Shown here in pieces: positions 45,161-55,072 of a DNA stretch of 64,000 nt (position 1 is the stretch's first letter; every line of letters begins with the position of its first letter). The notes beneath the pieces were generated by a model. The model did not search any database. It saw nothing but the letters and a program-made list of their open reading frames with translations, and was not told where the DNA came from. The translations under genes and the position numbers were made by a program. The DNA is from CAWFPR01 sp963817635. GTDB taxonomy: Bacteria; Acidobacteriota; Vicinamibacteria; Vicinamibacterales; 2-12-FULL-66-21. Location: the NCBI GenBank assembly GCA_963817635.1, contig CAWFPR010000005.1, positions 186,001-250,000 of the forward strand, given 5' to 3'.

Positions 45161-45667
45161 TCACCGGTAGTGCAGTCTGACGACCGATGGCTTGTCGCCC
45201 AGCCGGACGACGAACAGATTGTCGTAGTCCGCATCCGCGACGGTGACGGGCGCGGCCACGCCGAGCGCCTTGACGATGTCCGGCACGCTGTTCGAGTGGC
45301 CGACGACCAGCACGTTGCCAGTCGCCGCCTCGATCTTGTCCACGAGTGCGGCCATGTCCTTGGACGGCACGGTCGTCACCGGCACGCCGATGGCTTTCGC
45401 GAGGGGCGCCGCGGTTTCCTGCGTGCGTTTGAACTCGGTCGCATAGACAGCCGTGATGCCGGCGTCTTTCAGCATCCTCGCCAGCGACGCGGCACGCGCA
45501 TGCCCGGCGGCGGACAGGTCCGGATCGTTCGCCATCATTCCGCCCCCACCGCCTCTCCCCGCATCAGCGCGCTCGGCGTGCCGCACGACGAACACGGTCG
45601 GCTGGGCCGCCACCGGGGCGGCGAGGAGCAGGACGAATGCAACACAGAAGACAAGGCGTCTGAACAC
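45161..45667 (-). CDS. Secreted histidine phosphatase (SixA/PGAM-like)
   Basis: 168 residues with a signal peptide (RLVFCVAFVLLLAAPVAAQ). The catalytic RHAER motif with its phospho-accepting His is near residues 29-33, LSAAGHARAASLARML follows, ATEFKRTQETAAPLA supplies the second Arg, and LVVGHSNSVPDIV supplies the second His. The full catalytic set is present, so it is probably an active phosphohydrolase in the periplasm. The substrate is unknown. Confidence 0.9.
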   Translation of the reverse strand: MFRRLVFCVAFVLLLAAPVAAQPTVFVVRHAERADAGRGGGGGMMANDPDLSAAGHARAASLARMLKDAGITAVYATEFKRTQETAAPLAKAIGVPVTTVPSKDMAALVDKIEAATGNVLVVGHSNSVPDIVKALGVAAPVTVADADYDNLFVVRLGDKPSVVRLHYR

Positions 45668-45705
45668 GTGAACCTCCAGTGAATCTGCCCGGCGGCGCGC
45701 CCGTG

Positions 45706-47031
45706 CTACGGAGAAGCGGACGCTCTCTGCTGGCCCGCGAGGGTCACGAGGTAGAGCGCCGCGCCGCCCGCCAGGGCCGCAATGCCCGCGATGATCTGGA
45801 CTCTCGTCGCGCCGGCCAGGATCGCGAGCGCGATCAGGATGGCGAGCGAAGGAACGATCGGCCCACCCGCAACGGTAAAGCTCGCGGGTTTGACCGACTG
45901 CTCGAAGCGCGGATGGCGCAGCCGAAGCACCGACGCGCAGGTCGCGACGTAGACGAGCAACCGGCTGATTGCGCTCGCCGCGGCCATCGTCTGGAACGTC
46001 CCGGAGATGGCGAGCAGCAGCGCCACGACGGACGTGATCAGGATCGCGTTGGCCGGCGTGTGGAACCGCGGATGGACGCGGCCGAAGAACGGCGGCAGAT
46101 CCCCCTGCTCGGCCAGGGCGTACAGGTTGCGCGATCCGGAGAGCGCCTGGCCCATGTTGTTGCCGGAGGTCGAGAACACGGCGCCGAGCGTAATGGCCGC
46201 CGCCCCAGCGACGCCGAGGAAGACCGCTGCCGAATCGGCGAGCGGCGTCGCCGACGATGCCAGCGACGGCAGCGTGCCGATGGTGACGATCTGGACGAGC
46301 GTGAGGAGGACCGCCACGCCGGCAATCGTCATGATCAGGGCGAACGGCACGGCGCGGCGCGGATCCCTCGCCTCACCTGCCGGCACCGGAATCACCTCGT
46401 AGCCGCCGAACGCGAAAATCAGGAGCAGTGCGCTCGATGACAGGCCCTCGAGGGTCACCGGCGGAGACTCTGCCAGCTTCGGCCAGTCCACGAAGAACAC
46501 GCCCGCGGCCACGAACAGGATGAGGGGCAGGAGCTTGCCGACGGTGAAGAGGTTCACGACGAAACTGCTCTGCCGGATGCCGCGGATGTTGATGGCGGCC
46601 ACAGTCCCGATGATCGTGGCCAGGAACGCCGTCCGCATCGGACCGGCGGTCAACGCCGGCCAGTAGAACCCGAGCGACGCCACCAGGACGTTGATGACCG
46701 AGGCCCAGCTGGCCGCGCGCGTGAACCACATCATCCAGCCGACCTCGAAGGCGGCGAAGCGTCCGAAGGCGGCGCGCGTGTAGAGGTACGGCCCGCCCGT
46801 GCCATCGAAACGGCTGGCCGCTTCGGCAAACGACAGGCCGATGAGCATGGAGGCGACGCCGACGGCGGCGACCATCCACGGGCTCCAGGCCCCGGCCGAG
46901 GCGAAGAGCGCGGCGGGCAGCGCGAACACCGCCCCGCCGATCACCTGGTTGACGCCGATCGCCGTCAGATCCCAGCGGCCGAGCTCGCGCCTGAGCGCGG
47001 GGGAAGCGGGCCGGGTTGCCTCAACGAGCAC
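45706..47031 (-). CDS. APC-family amino acid/amine permease
   Basis: 441 residues, about 12 membrane helices. It begins LTAIGVNQVIGGAVFALPAA (helix 1 with the APC-type break), then GTGGPYLYTRAAFGRFAAF, and FAFGGYEVIPVPAGEARDPRR in two parts, the conserved APC loop. It is divergent from the Rieske oxygenase gene, only 29 nt apart, so it may import that pathway's substrate. It is not closely similar to the permease at 39652. Confidence 0.88.
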   Translation of the reverse strand: MLVEATRPASPALRRELGRWDLTAIGVNQVIGGAVFALPAALFASAGAWSPWMVAAVGVASMLIGLSFAEAASRFDGTGGPYLYTRAAFGRFAAFEVGWMMWFTRAASWASVINVLVASLGFYWPALTAGPMRTAFLATIIGTVAAINIRGIRQSSFVVNLFTVGKLLPLILFVAAGVFFVDWPKLAESPPVTLEGLSSSALLLIFAFGGYEVIPVPAGEARDPRRAVPFALIMTIAGVAVLLTLVQIVTIGTLPSLASSATPLADSAAVFLGVAGAAAITLGAVFSTSGNNMGQALSGSRNLYALAEQGDLPPFFGRVHPRFHTPANAILITSVVALLLAISGTFQTMAAASAISRLLVYVATCASVLRLRHPRFEQSVKPASFTVAGGPIVPSLAILIALAILAGATRVQIIAGIAALAGGAALYLVTLAGQQRASASP

Positions 47032-47060
47032 GGCGAGGTTGTATCATTTCCCGCAGCCAT

Positions 47061-48208
47061 ATGCACCCTTCAGATGTCGTCGTGAAACCGCGGGACGTGA
47101 TGCCGGCCGGCGCAACCACGCTTCCCGCCGAGTACCTACGTGGACGCCGCGTTCTTCCGGCGCGAGATGGAGGCGCTCTTCGGTCGGATGTGGATCTGCG
47201 CCGGGCGCACGAATCAAGTTGCCAGGCCGGGGCAGTTCTTCGTCCGCGAGGTGCTCGGCGAGAGCATCATCGTCACGCGCGGCCAGTCGGGCGCAGTCAA
47301 TGCCTTCTACAACGTGTGCCGGCATCGCGGCACCCGGCTGTGCACGGAATACGAGGGTGCGTTTGCCGGCAGCATCCAGTGCCCGTATCACGCGTGGACG
47401 TACAGACCTCGACGGGCGGCTGATCGGCGCACCGCACATGGAAGAAGTGCCGCACTTCAGGAAGGACGACTATCCCCTGCACCGCGTCCACACGGACACG
47501 TGGGACGGGCACATCTTCCTCAACCTCTCGGCGAACCCCGCGCCGCTTCGCGAACAGCTCGCCGATCTGCCGGGCAAGTTCACGCCGTGGCGGATGGAGG
47601 AGCTCGAGCTCGGCAGGCGGATCGTCTACGACGTGAAGGCCAACTGGAAGCTCGTCATCCAGAACTACAACGAGTGCCTCCACTGCCCGAACCTGCATCC
47701 GGCGCTCAACCAGCTGTCGCACTACCTGAGCGGAGAGAACGAGCCGCTCCAGGCCACCTACATGGGCGGCCGCATGGATCTTCGACCGGGCGTCGCGACG
47801 CTGTCGGCCGATGGCACCTGCCCGCGCGCGTTCCTTCCGGGGCTTTCCCCTGAGGACATCCGCCGTGTGTACTACTACGCGATCTTCCCGAACATGCTCC
47901 TGAGCCTGCACCCGGACTACATGATGGTGCACACGCTCTGGCCGATCGCGCCGGACCGCACGATCAACATATGCGAGTGGCACTTCCACCCGAGCGAAGT
48001 CGCGCGTCCGGGCTTCGACGCCGCCGACGCGATCGACTTCTGGGACATGACGAACCGGCAGGACTGGCACGTCTGCGAGCTGTCGCAGGCGGGCATCGCG
48101 TCACGCGCCTACACGCCGGGCCCCTACTCGAACCGCGAAGACCTGCTCTATGCGTTCGACCGGATGATCGTGGACGTTCACAGAGCAGGTGCGCCGAAGG
48201 AAGGATGA
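47061..48208 (+). CDS. Rieske aromatic/amine oxygenase, alpha subunit (two frameshifts)
   Basis: About 381 residues after removing one extra base near 47136 and one near 47404, each next to a GTAC. The Rieske cluster is CRHRG ... CPYHAWTY. The mononuclear iron site is NYNECLHCPNLHP (two His) with the Asp likely in RQDWHV or nearby. The sequence pattern and the PNLHP form suit the glycine-betaine/carnitine/stachydrine oxygenase branch (GbcA-like). No reductase subunit is seen in the window. Together with the GcvT-like and PYROXD2-like genes it points to oxidation of a methylated amine. A TATCAT -10-like element lies only 20 nt upstream. Confidence 0.85.
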
Positions 48209-48235
48209 AGACGACGGCCGTCGGCGCGTGAATCG

Positions 48236-49435
48236 CTACAGCGGCGGGGTCGCCGTCTTGCGCTTCGGATTGAAGAATGGCGTGGGCACGACGGTGGCGG
48301 CGACCTGGTGACGTACGGCCTCGACCGTCACTTCCATCTGAAGCGTCGTGCCGGGGCTGTAGTGCGGCTGGTCGATCGTCGCAAGCGCGATCATCTTCTT
48401 CAGCACCGGCGACCACGTCGTGGTGGTCGCCTTTCCCACCTGCCGGCCCGACTTGTAGACCGGCACGGCGACACGCGACGCCGTCGCCGCCACGGCGGGC
48501 GCGAGCCCGAGCCGCTCGTAGATGCCTTCGACCTGCGTCCAGTCGAGCTCGAGCCCCACGACCTGTCGCGCGGGGCCGCGCCGCTGTTCCTCGCGAAGCG
48601 CCTGCTGTCCGATGAAGCGTGCCTTGTCGAGGCTCACGAGCCGGTGCAGGCCCATCTCGTAGGGCGAGTACTGCTGCGTGGCGATCATTGCCTTCTTGCT
48701 GCTGAAGAAATCCACTTCGATCAGGAGCAGCCCCGCTTCGACGCGCGCGACGTCGAGCGCGAGCATGCCGGCCGGCTTGATGTCGAACGGCTTGCCGCCG
48801 GCGACGAGCGCGTCCCAGACGCGCAGCGCATCGGCGGCCGGCATCCAGATCTCGTAGCCCAGATCCCCGGTGTAGCCGGTGCGGGAAATATCCACCGCGA
48901 CGCCGGCAATCGTGCCGCTCGTCACGCGGAAGTACTTCAACTGCTCGAGGTTCGCCTGGGCGAGGGACCGCAGCAGCCGCGCCGACGTGGGTCCCTGGAG
49001 CGCGAGCGCCGCGACCTCCTCGGAGATGTCGTCGATCGTGACGTCGAGCCCGACGGCGTTCTGCCGGAACCAGCGCAGGCTCGGATCCGCGGCCGTCCAG
49101 CGGAATGTCTGCTCCCCCAGCCTCGACACCGTCCCGTCGTCGATGACCTTGCCATGCTCGTCGCACCAGGGCGTGTAGAACACCTGGCCGACCGACATCT
49201 TCGACACGTCGCGCGTGATCAGCCGATCGACCAGGCGCGAGGCGTCGCGCCCCGTCACCATGTATTTGAACAGCGGTGACACGTCGATGAGCGCCGACGC
49301 ATTGCGAATCGCGTTGTATTCGTGCTCGTGGTGCCCTTCGTAGGCGCTGACCGCGTAGTAGCCCGACCATTCACGGAAATTGAGGCTCTCGCAGAGGGCC
49401 AGGGTGCGTTCGTGGAGGGCGGTTCCGATCGGCAT
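48236..49435 (-). CDS. GcvT-like aminomethyltransferase family protein
   Basis: 399 residues of the folate-binding GcvT fold. The segments are YEGHHEHEYNAIRNASALID, LQGPTSARLLRSL, DISRTGYTGDLGYEIWMP (the folate-pocket signature, about 205-222), GMLALDVARVEAGLLL and a C-terminal barrel, GKATTTTWSPVLKKMIALA. It is probably a one-carbon transfer enzyme, either demethylating a methylamine to tetrahydrofolate or acting like the dimethylglycine/sarcosine enzymes. It faces the Rieske gene and diverges from the oxidoreductase pair, all likely one pathway. Confidence 0.88.
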   Translation of the reverse strand: MPIGTALHERTLALCESLNFREWSGYYAVSAYEGHHEHEYNAIRNASALIDVSPLFKYMVTGRDASRLVDRLITRDVSKMSVGQVFYTPWCDEHGKVIDDGTVSRLGEQTFRWTAADPSLRWFRQNAVGLDVTIDDISEEVAALALQGPTSARLLRSLAQANLEQLKYFRVTSGTIAGVAVDISRTGYTGDLGYEIWMPAADALRVWDALVAGGKPFDIKPAGMLALDVARVEAGLLLIEVDFFSSKKAMIATQQYSPYEMGLHRLVSLDKARFIGQQALREEQRRGPARQVVGLELDWTQVEGIYERLGLAPAVAATASRVAVPVYKSGRQVGKATTTTWSPVLKKMIALATIDQPHYSPGTTLQMEVTVEAVRHQVAATVVPTPFFNPKRKTATPPL

Positions 49436-49449
49436 GGGGCTCAGTCTAA

Positions 49450-49457
49450 TGTAGAAT
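49450..49457 (+). promoter_or_regulatory. TGTAGAAT -10-like element
   Basis: TAGAAT at 49452-49457, directly preceded by TG, lies in the 204-nt divergent region between the GcvT-like gene and the oxidoreductase pair. Transcription toward 49640 would have a leader of about 175 nt. That leader holds no gene that I can support. Confidence 0.3.
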
Positions 49458-49639
49458 TCCCCTCACATGCACGCGCCGGAGGCCGACTCGGCCCACCTCC
49501 TCGGTACTCGCTGCGCTCAACGCCAACCAGGCGCGCTCCGCCGGACTCTGAGGGTTTCGCCCCGGGCGCGCTCCCGCGCGACTCTACGCCTGAGCTTGTT
49601 CGTCCTCCGTCGAACTTCGGAAGCTGGTTTCAGAGCCCC

Positions 49640-51292
49640 ATGACCAACAAGTACGACGTCATCGTGATCGGAGGAGGCCACAACGGCCTCGTGAACGCCG
49701 CGTATCTGGCTCGCGCCGGCCGGAAGGTGCTGGTGCTCGAGCGGCGCCACGTCCTCGGCGGCGCGGCGGTCACCGAGGAGATCTTCCCCGGCTTCAAGTA
49801 CTCGGTGTGCTCGTATGTCGTGTCGCTGCTGCGGCCGGAGATCATCCGCGAGCTCGACCTCCCGCGCCACGGACTCGAGATCCTGCCGCTCGACGGCACG
49901 TTCACGCCGATGCCGAACGGCGATCACCTGTGGCGCGTGAACGACCATGCGAAGACGCGCCGCGAGATCGCGCGGCACTCGAAGGTGGACGCTGAGGCCT
50001 ACGACGAATACGGCAAGGCGATGATCGAGATGGGCCGGTTCGTCAAACCAATCCTCAACATGACGCCGCCCGACCCGACCTCGCTCGACCCGCGCGGCCT
50101 CATGAACCTGCTGTTCCTCGGTCGCCGGTTCCAGGCGCTCAGCAGCGACGACAAGTACAACCAGGTCCAGCTGATGACGATGAGCGCGGTCGACTTCCTC
50201 GACCAGTGGTTCGAGACCGACGTGCTCAAGGCGACGATGTCGGCTTCGGGCATCATCGGCACGTTCCTCGGCGTGCGCTCTCCGGGGACCGCGTACGTCC
50301 TGCTCCATCACTACATGGGCGAAATCGACGGCGCGTTCCGCTCGTGGGGGCTGTCGCGCGGCGGAACCGGCGCCATCTCCAACGCGATCGCGGATGCGGC
50401 GCGCGAGGCCGGCGCCGAGATCAGGACGGAAGTCGCAGTCTCGAAGATCATCGTCAGGGACGGCGCGTCGGTCGGAGTCGTGCTCGCGAGCGGCGACTAC
50501 CTGACGGCCGACGTCGTCTCGTCGAGCGTCGACCCGAACCTGACCTTCCTGCAGATGGTGGGCGCCGACAACCTCCCGGCTGACTTCGTCGAGGACGTCC
50601 GGCGCTACAAGTACCGCGGCTCGTCGGGGAAGGTGAATCTCGCGCTCGACGCGCTGCCGGACTTCACGGCCATGCCGGGCGCGGGGCCCCACCTGCGCGG
50701 CGCCATCTCGGTTTCGCCGAGCGTCGACTACATGGAGCGCGCGTACGACGACGCCAAGTACGGACGCTACTCACGCCGTCCGTACATCGACATGGTGATT
50801 CCGAGCCTGACCGACCCGTCGGTGGCGCCGCCCGGCAAGCACGTCATGTCGTGTTTCGTCCAGTACGCGCCGTATCACCTGAAGGAGCAGGCAATCGGGA
50901 CGGGCGTCGCGGCCAACTGGGACGCGCAGCGCGAGGCGTTCGGCGACACGGTCATCGACACGATCGCGGAGTACGCGCCGAACATCAAGGACATCATCCT
51001 GCACCGCCAGGTCCTGACGCCCCTCGACATGGAACGCGAGTTCGGCCTCACGGAAGGCAACATCTTCCAGGGTGAACTCTCGCTCGAACAGCTGTTCTTC
51101 CTGAGACCAGCCCCGGGCTGGGCGCAGTATCGAACACCGGTGAAGAACCTCTACATGTGCGGCTCGGCGACGCATCCGGGTGGCGGCATCATGGGGGCGC
51201 CCGGCCGCAACGCGGCGCAGCGGATTCTCAAGGACACGGGGCGCAACCGGACCCACGGCTCCGGCAAGGCCCAGGCGGCAGGTGGCAAATGA
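49640..51292 (+). CDS. PYROXD2/phytoene-desaturase-like FAD oxidoreductase 1
   Basis: 550 residues. The N-terminal FAD/NAD-binding fold is YDVIVIGGGHNGLVNAAYLA (residues 5-24), then VLVLERRHVLGGAAVTEE. The CrtI-like middle includes DFLDQWFETDVLKATMSASG and GGTGAISNAIADAAREAGAE, and the C-terminal FAD motif is LYMCGSATHPGGGIMGAPGRN. It is the PYROXD2-type branch rather than a carotenoid enzyme. I chose the ATG at 49640; no clear ribosome-binding site is seen. Its stop overlaps the start of the next, paralogous gene (ATGA). The substrate is unknown. Confidence 0.9.
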   Translation: MTNKYDVIVIGGGHNGLVNAAYLARAGRKVLVLERRHVLGGAAVTEEIFPGFKYSVCSYVVSLLRPEIIRELDLPRHGLEILPLDGTFTPMPNGDHLWRVNDHAKTRREIARHSKVDAEAYDEYGKAMIEMGRFVKPILNMTPPDPTSLDPRGLMNLLFLGRRFQALSSDDKYNQVQLMTMSAVDFLDQWFETDVLKATMSASGIIGTFLGVRSPGTAYVLLHHYMGEIDGAFRSWGLSRGGTGAISNAIADAAREAGAEIRTEVAVSKIIVRDGASVGVVLASGDYLTADVVSSSVDPNLTFLQMVGADNLPADFVEDVRRYKYRGSSGKVNLALDALPDFTAMPGAGPHLRGAISVSPSVDYMERAYDDAKYGRYSRRPYIDMVIPSLTDPSVAPPGKHVMSCFVQYAPYHLKEQAIGTGVAANWDAQREAFGDTVIDTIAEYAPNIKDIILHRQVLTPLDMEREFGLTEGNIFQGELSLEQLFFLRPAPGWAQYRTPVKNLYMCGSATHPGGGIMGAPGRNAAQRILKDTGRNRTHGSGKAQAAGGK

Positions 51293-52882
51293 ACAGCGAC
51301 GCCGTCATCATCGGAGGCGGGCACAACGGCCTCACCACCGCGTTCTACCTGGCCAGGGCCGGCATGCGGGTCGTCGTCGTCGAACGGCGCGGCATCGTCG
51401 GGGGCTCGGCCGTCACCGAGGAAATCGCTCCGGGCTACCGATGCCCGACGCTCGCGCACGCGACCGGGCCGCTCAGGGAAGCGGTGGTGCGCGACATGCG
51501 CCTCGCCGGGCGCGGCGTCGAGTTCTTCCATCCGGACCCCCGGCTGATTGCGCTGGCGCCGGATGGCGGCGTGCTGGCGTTTTCCATCGATGTCGCGCGA
51601 ACCGCCGACGCGATTCGGGAGTTTTCCGCAAAGGACGCCGGCCGCTACCCGGATTTCTGCGCCACCATGGCGCGGCTCGCTGGATTTCTCTCGACGCTGC
51701 TCGACGCCACGCCGCCGTCGATTGACGCGTCCGGGGCGGGCGAACTGTGGGATTTGCTGAAGACCGGCCGGCGGTTCCGCGCCCTCGGACGGACCGACAG
51801 CTTCCGGCTGCTGCGATGGGCTCCAATGGCCGTGGCGGATTCTCGTCGCCGAGTGGTTCGAGACCGACCTGCTCCAGGCAGCCATCGCGGCGCGCGGCAT
51901 CTTCGGGACCGCGCTGGGCCCGTGGTCGGCAGGGAGCGGAGCGGTGCTGCTGCAGAACTCCGCGATCGATCCGGCGCCCGGCGGGAGCAGTGTCGGCGTC
52001 AAGGGTGGACCGGGCGCGCTGACCGCGGCCATGGCCGAGGCCGCGCGCGAGGCAGGCGCCGACATTCGAACGAACGCCGACGTGAGCCGCGTGCTCGTGG
52101 AGAATGGACGCGCCACGGGCGTCGTCCTGAGCGATGGCGCCGAACTGCACGCGCGTGCCGTGATCGCGAACGTGGATCCGCGCCGGACCTTCCTGGGCCT
52201 GGTCGATCCAATCGACCTCGATCCCGGATTCCTGACCAAGGTCCGCAACTACCGCTGCCCGGGCACGACGGCCAAGATCAACCTGGCGCTCTCGGGACTG
52301 CCTCCGTTTCGCGTCGATGCCTCGTCGTTGCACGGCCGGATCCACATCGGCCCCACCATCGACTACCTCGAGCGGGCGTTCGACGCGTCGAAATACGGCG
52401 CGGTGTCGGCCGAGCCTTACCTTGACATCACGATTCCCACGCTGCAGGATCCGTCGCTGGCCCCGGCCGGCCGCCACGTCATGTCTGTCTACGCGCAGTT
52501 CGCGCCGTACAAACTCGCTGCCGGGCACGACTGGTCCGTCGAGCGCGACACGCTCGCGCGCAACGTGATGGCTACGCTCGAACGTTTCGCGCCGGGGATC
52601 GAGGCGCTGGTCGAGCACCGGCAGGTGCTGACGCCGCAGGATCTCGAAGCCACGTACGGCCTGACGGGCGGCCACATCCTGCACGGCGAACCATCGCTCG
52701 ACCAGGTCTTCACGATGCGGCCGCTGCTCGGCTGGGCGCAGTACCGCACCCCAATCGAGGGACTCTATCTCTGCGGCGCGGGCACTCATCCTGGCGGCGG
52801 CGTCACCGCCGGACCCGGACAGAACGCCGCGCGGGAGATCCTGAAAGCCATGAAGCACTCGCGAAAAGCGACGCCAGCCTGA
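51289..52882 (+). CDS. PYROXD2/phytoene-desaturase-like FAD oxidoreductase 2 (one frameshift near 51854)
   Basis: About 530 residues, a paralog of the preceding gene. It opens DAVIIGGGHNGLTTAFYLAR, and ERRGIVGGSAVTEEIAPGYR follows. After removal of one base the middle reads LVAEWFETDLLQAAIAARG, matching the sister protein. The C-terminal FAD site is LYLCGAGTHPGGGVTAGPGQN. The pair overlaps by 4 nt and probably forms a heteromer or acts in sequence. The stop lies 8 nt before the M28 peptidase, so the three may be one transcript. Confidence 0.88.
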
Positions 52883-52890
52883 AGCCGCTC

Positions 52891-55041
52891 ATGCGCAACC
52901 TCACCTTTCCGCTCGCGTGCGTCGTCGCCGTCCTGCTGACGGCCGCCTGGCAACGGGAACGGGAACCGGACCCGCCCTTCGGCTTCACCCGTGCACGCGG
53001 CGGCGTCGAACGCGATCTGGAGCATCGGTTCCTCGGGCTCCCGTCCGCCGAGCGCATCCGCGATGCGCACGCGCTGCTGACCGACAAGCCGCACGTGGCC
53101 GGATCGGCCCGCGATCGGTACCTGGCCGAATGGACGCGGGACCAGTTCACCGCCTCCGGCCTGGACGACGTCCAGATCACCACGCACGAGGTGCTGCTCC
53201 CCTGGCCGGTCGAGGCGAGTGTCGAGATGATCGCGCCGCGCGCCTGGCGCGCGTCGATGCGCGAGGATCCCATCGAGGGGGACGCCTACACGCAGATCTC
53301 TCCCGAGGAAGCAGGCCTTCCCTATCACGCGTATTCGGCCTCGGGCGAAGTCTCCGCGCCCGTGATCTACGCCGGCAGCGGGAATCCCGAGGACTACGAC
53401 CGGCTGGCCCGGCAGGGCCTCGACATTCGCGGCCGGATCGCGCTCGTGCGCTACTCGGTTCCGTACAGCTATCGCGGGTTCAAGGCCCTGACCGCCCAGC
53501 GCCGTGGCGCGGCCGGCATCCTGATCTACTCGGATCCCGAAGACGACGGCGCAGGCAAGGGCGCGGTCTACCCCAATGGCCCGTGGGGCCCCGAGAGCCA
53601 CATCCAGCGCGGAGGCATCGTCTACGACTTCATGGTCCCGGGCGATCCGCTCACACCGGGTTGGGCGTCGCTGCCGGGCGCGCGCCGCATCGATCGCCGC
53701 GACGCCGTGTCGCTGCCCTCCATCATCAGCGCACCGATGTCGTTCAAGGACGCGCGCGTGCTGCTCGACGCGCTCGGCGTCGGATCCGACCGCCAGGCCC
53801 GGCAGGATCCGGCGACGTTGCCGGTCGTGCGGATGAAGATTCGATCGGACGATGCCGTCCGCCCGATCTGGACGGTGACCGGCATGATCCGCGGCACCGA
53901 GGATCCGGACGACGTGGTGGTCGTGGGGAATCATCGTGACGCCTGGGTCTACGGCGGCGTCGACCCCTCCAGCGGTTCGGCGGCGCTCGTCGAACTCGCG
54001 CGAACCCTCGGACAGCTCGCCCGCCAGGGATGGAGGCCGAAGCGATCGATCCTCTTCGCGAGCTGGGATGCCGAGGAGTTCACGCTGACGTCGTCCACCG
54101 AGTGGGGCGAGCAGCACGCGGACTGGCTGCGCGGGCACGCCGTCGCCTACCTGAACGTCGACAGCGCCGCGTCCGGACGCGCGTTCACGGCCACGGCGGT
54201 GCCGGCGCTGAACCGCGTGATCGCCGACGTCGCGTCGATGGTTCCCGATCCGGATTCTCCGCTGTCAATCGCCGCGGTCGCGAAAGAGCGGCGCTCGCAG
54301 GAGCGCGGGGCGCTGCCGACGGGCAGCTCCGCCGACCTCGTCGACAATCGGCTCGGCAGCGGATCCGACTACACGGTCTTCCTGAACTTCCTGGGGGTGC
54401 CGGTCGCCGACCTCACCTTCGATGGCCCGTACGGCGTCTACCACTCGATTTACGACAACCACAACTGGGTCGCCCGGATCGGGGATCCGGGGTTTCGCTA
54501 TCACGTGGCCCTCGTCCAGCTCTGGGGCCTGCTGACGATGCGCCTGGCCAACGCGGATATCGTCCCGCTCGACTACCTGCCGTACGCCGAGCGACTGCTG
54601 GAGTTCACGCGTGAAGTCGAGCACCGCCGGCCCGTCGAGGCCGCCGCGGAATTCGGCCGGCTCCTCCAGTCGATCGCCCGGCTGAAGGCGGCCGCCACGA
54701 ACCTGAACGCACGGCGGGAGCAGGCGCTCGCTGCGGAGGACGTCGTGGCCGCGCGGCGAATCAACCGTCAGCTCATCAGCGCGGAGCGGCTGCTGACGGA
54801 TGCGGCGGGCCTCGCGGGCCGGCCCTGGTACCGTCACCTCGTCTTCGCACCACAGCCCACCTACGCGCCTGAACTCCTGCCGGGCATTTCCGAAGCGCAG
54901 GACGCGGGCCTCCCGGACCAGATCGCCAGGGAAGTCCTCCGCCTCGAGCACGCGATAGACCTCGTGACCGCGGCATTCTCCGGGGACGAGCAGCACGAAT
55001 CGCCGCGGTCTCTCCTCACGGCGCGCCGTACGCTACGGTAG
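52891..55041 (+). CDS. Secreted M28B-family peptidase (glutamate carboxypeptidase II-like)
   Basis: 716 residues. The signal peptide (LTFPLACVVAVLLTAAW) is followed by the PSMA/GCPII layout. A PA-type protease-associated insert lies near 150-290 (GRIALVRYSVPYSYRGFK). The di-zinc catalytic domain has VVGNHRDAWVYGGVDPSSG (His and Asp ligands), FASWDAEEFTLTSSTEW (general base Glu and ligand) and YLNVDSAA, and the last His ligand is in GVYHSIYDNHNW. A helical dimerisation domain closes the protein. All ligands are present, so it is probably an active exopeptidase in the periplasm or outside the cell. Confidence 0.92.
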   Translation: MRNLTFPLACVVAVLLTAAWQREREPDPPFGFTRARGGVERDLEHRFLGLPSAERIRDAHALLTDKPHVAGSARDRYLAEWTRDQFTASGLDDVQITTHEVLLPWPVEASVEMIAPRAWRASMREDPIEGDAYTQISPEEAGLPYHAYSASGEVSAPVIYAGSGNPEDYDRLARQGLDIRGRIALVRYSVPYSYRGFKALTAQRRGAAGILIYSDPEDDGAGKGAVYPNGPWGPESHIQRGGIVYDFMVPGDPLTPGWASLPGARRIDRRDAVSLPSIISAPMSFKDARVLLDALGVGSDRQARQDPATLPVVRMKIRSDDAVRPIWTVTGMIRGTEDPDDVVVVGNHRDAWVYGGVDPSSGSAALVELARTLGQLARQGWRPKRSILFASWDAEEFTLTSSTEWGEQHADWLRGHAVAYLNVDSAASGRAFTATAVPALNRVIADVASMVPDPDSPLSIAAVAKERRSQERGALPTGSSADLVDNRLGSGSDYTVFLNFLGVPVADLTFDGPYGVYHSIYDNHNWVARIGDPGFRYHVALVQLWGLLTMRLANADIVPLDYLPYAERLLEFTREVEHRRPVEAAAEFGRLLQSIARLKAAATNLNARREQALAAEDVVAARRINRQLISAERLLTDAAGLAGRPWYRHLVFAPQPTYAPELLPGISEAQDAGLPDQIAREVLRLEHAIDLVTAAFSGDEQHESPRSLLTARRTLR

Positions 55042-55044
55042 AAT
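55039..55044 (+). promoter_or_regulatory. TAGAAT -10-like element over the peptidase stop codon
   Basis: TAGAAT overlaps the TAG stop of the M28 peptidase and lies 28 nt before the next ATG. It could give the next gene its own promoter. No -35 is evident. Confidence 0.3.
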
Positions 55045-55072
55045 CGTCGGAGCACCGGGCCTCTTCCCGACG

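Noticed and set aside
47130..47410. Programmed ribosomal frameshifting in the Rieske gene
   Set aside because: There is no slippery heptamer or stimulator structure. Two shifts of the same sign next to GTAC match the window-wide error pattern.
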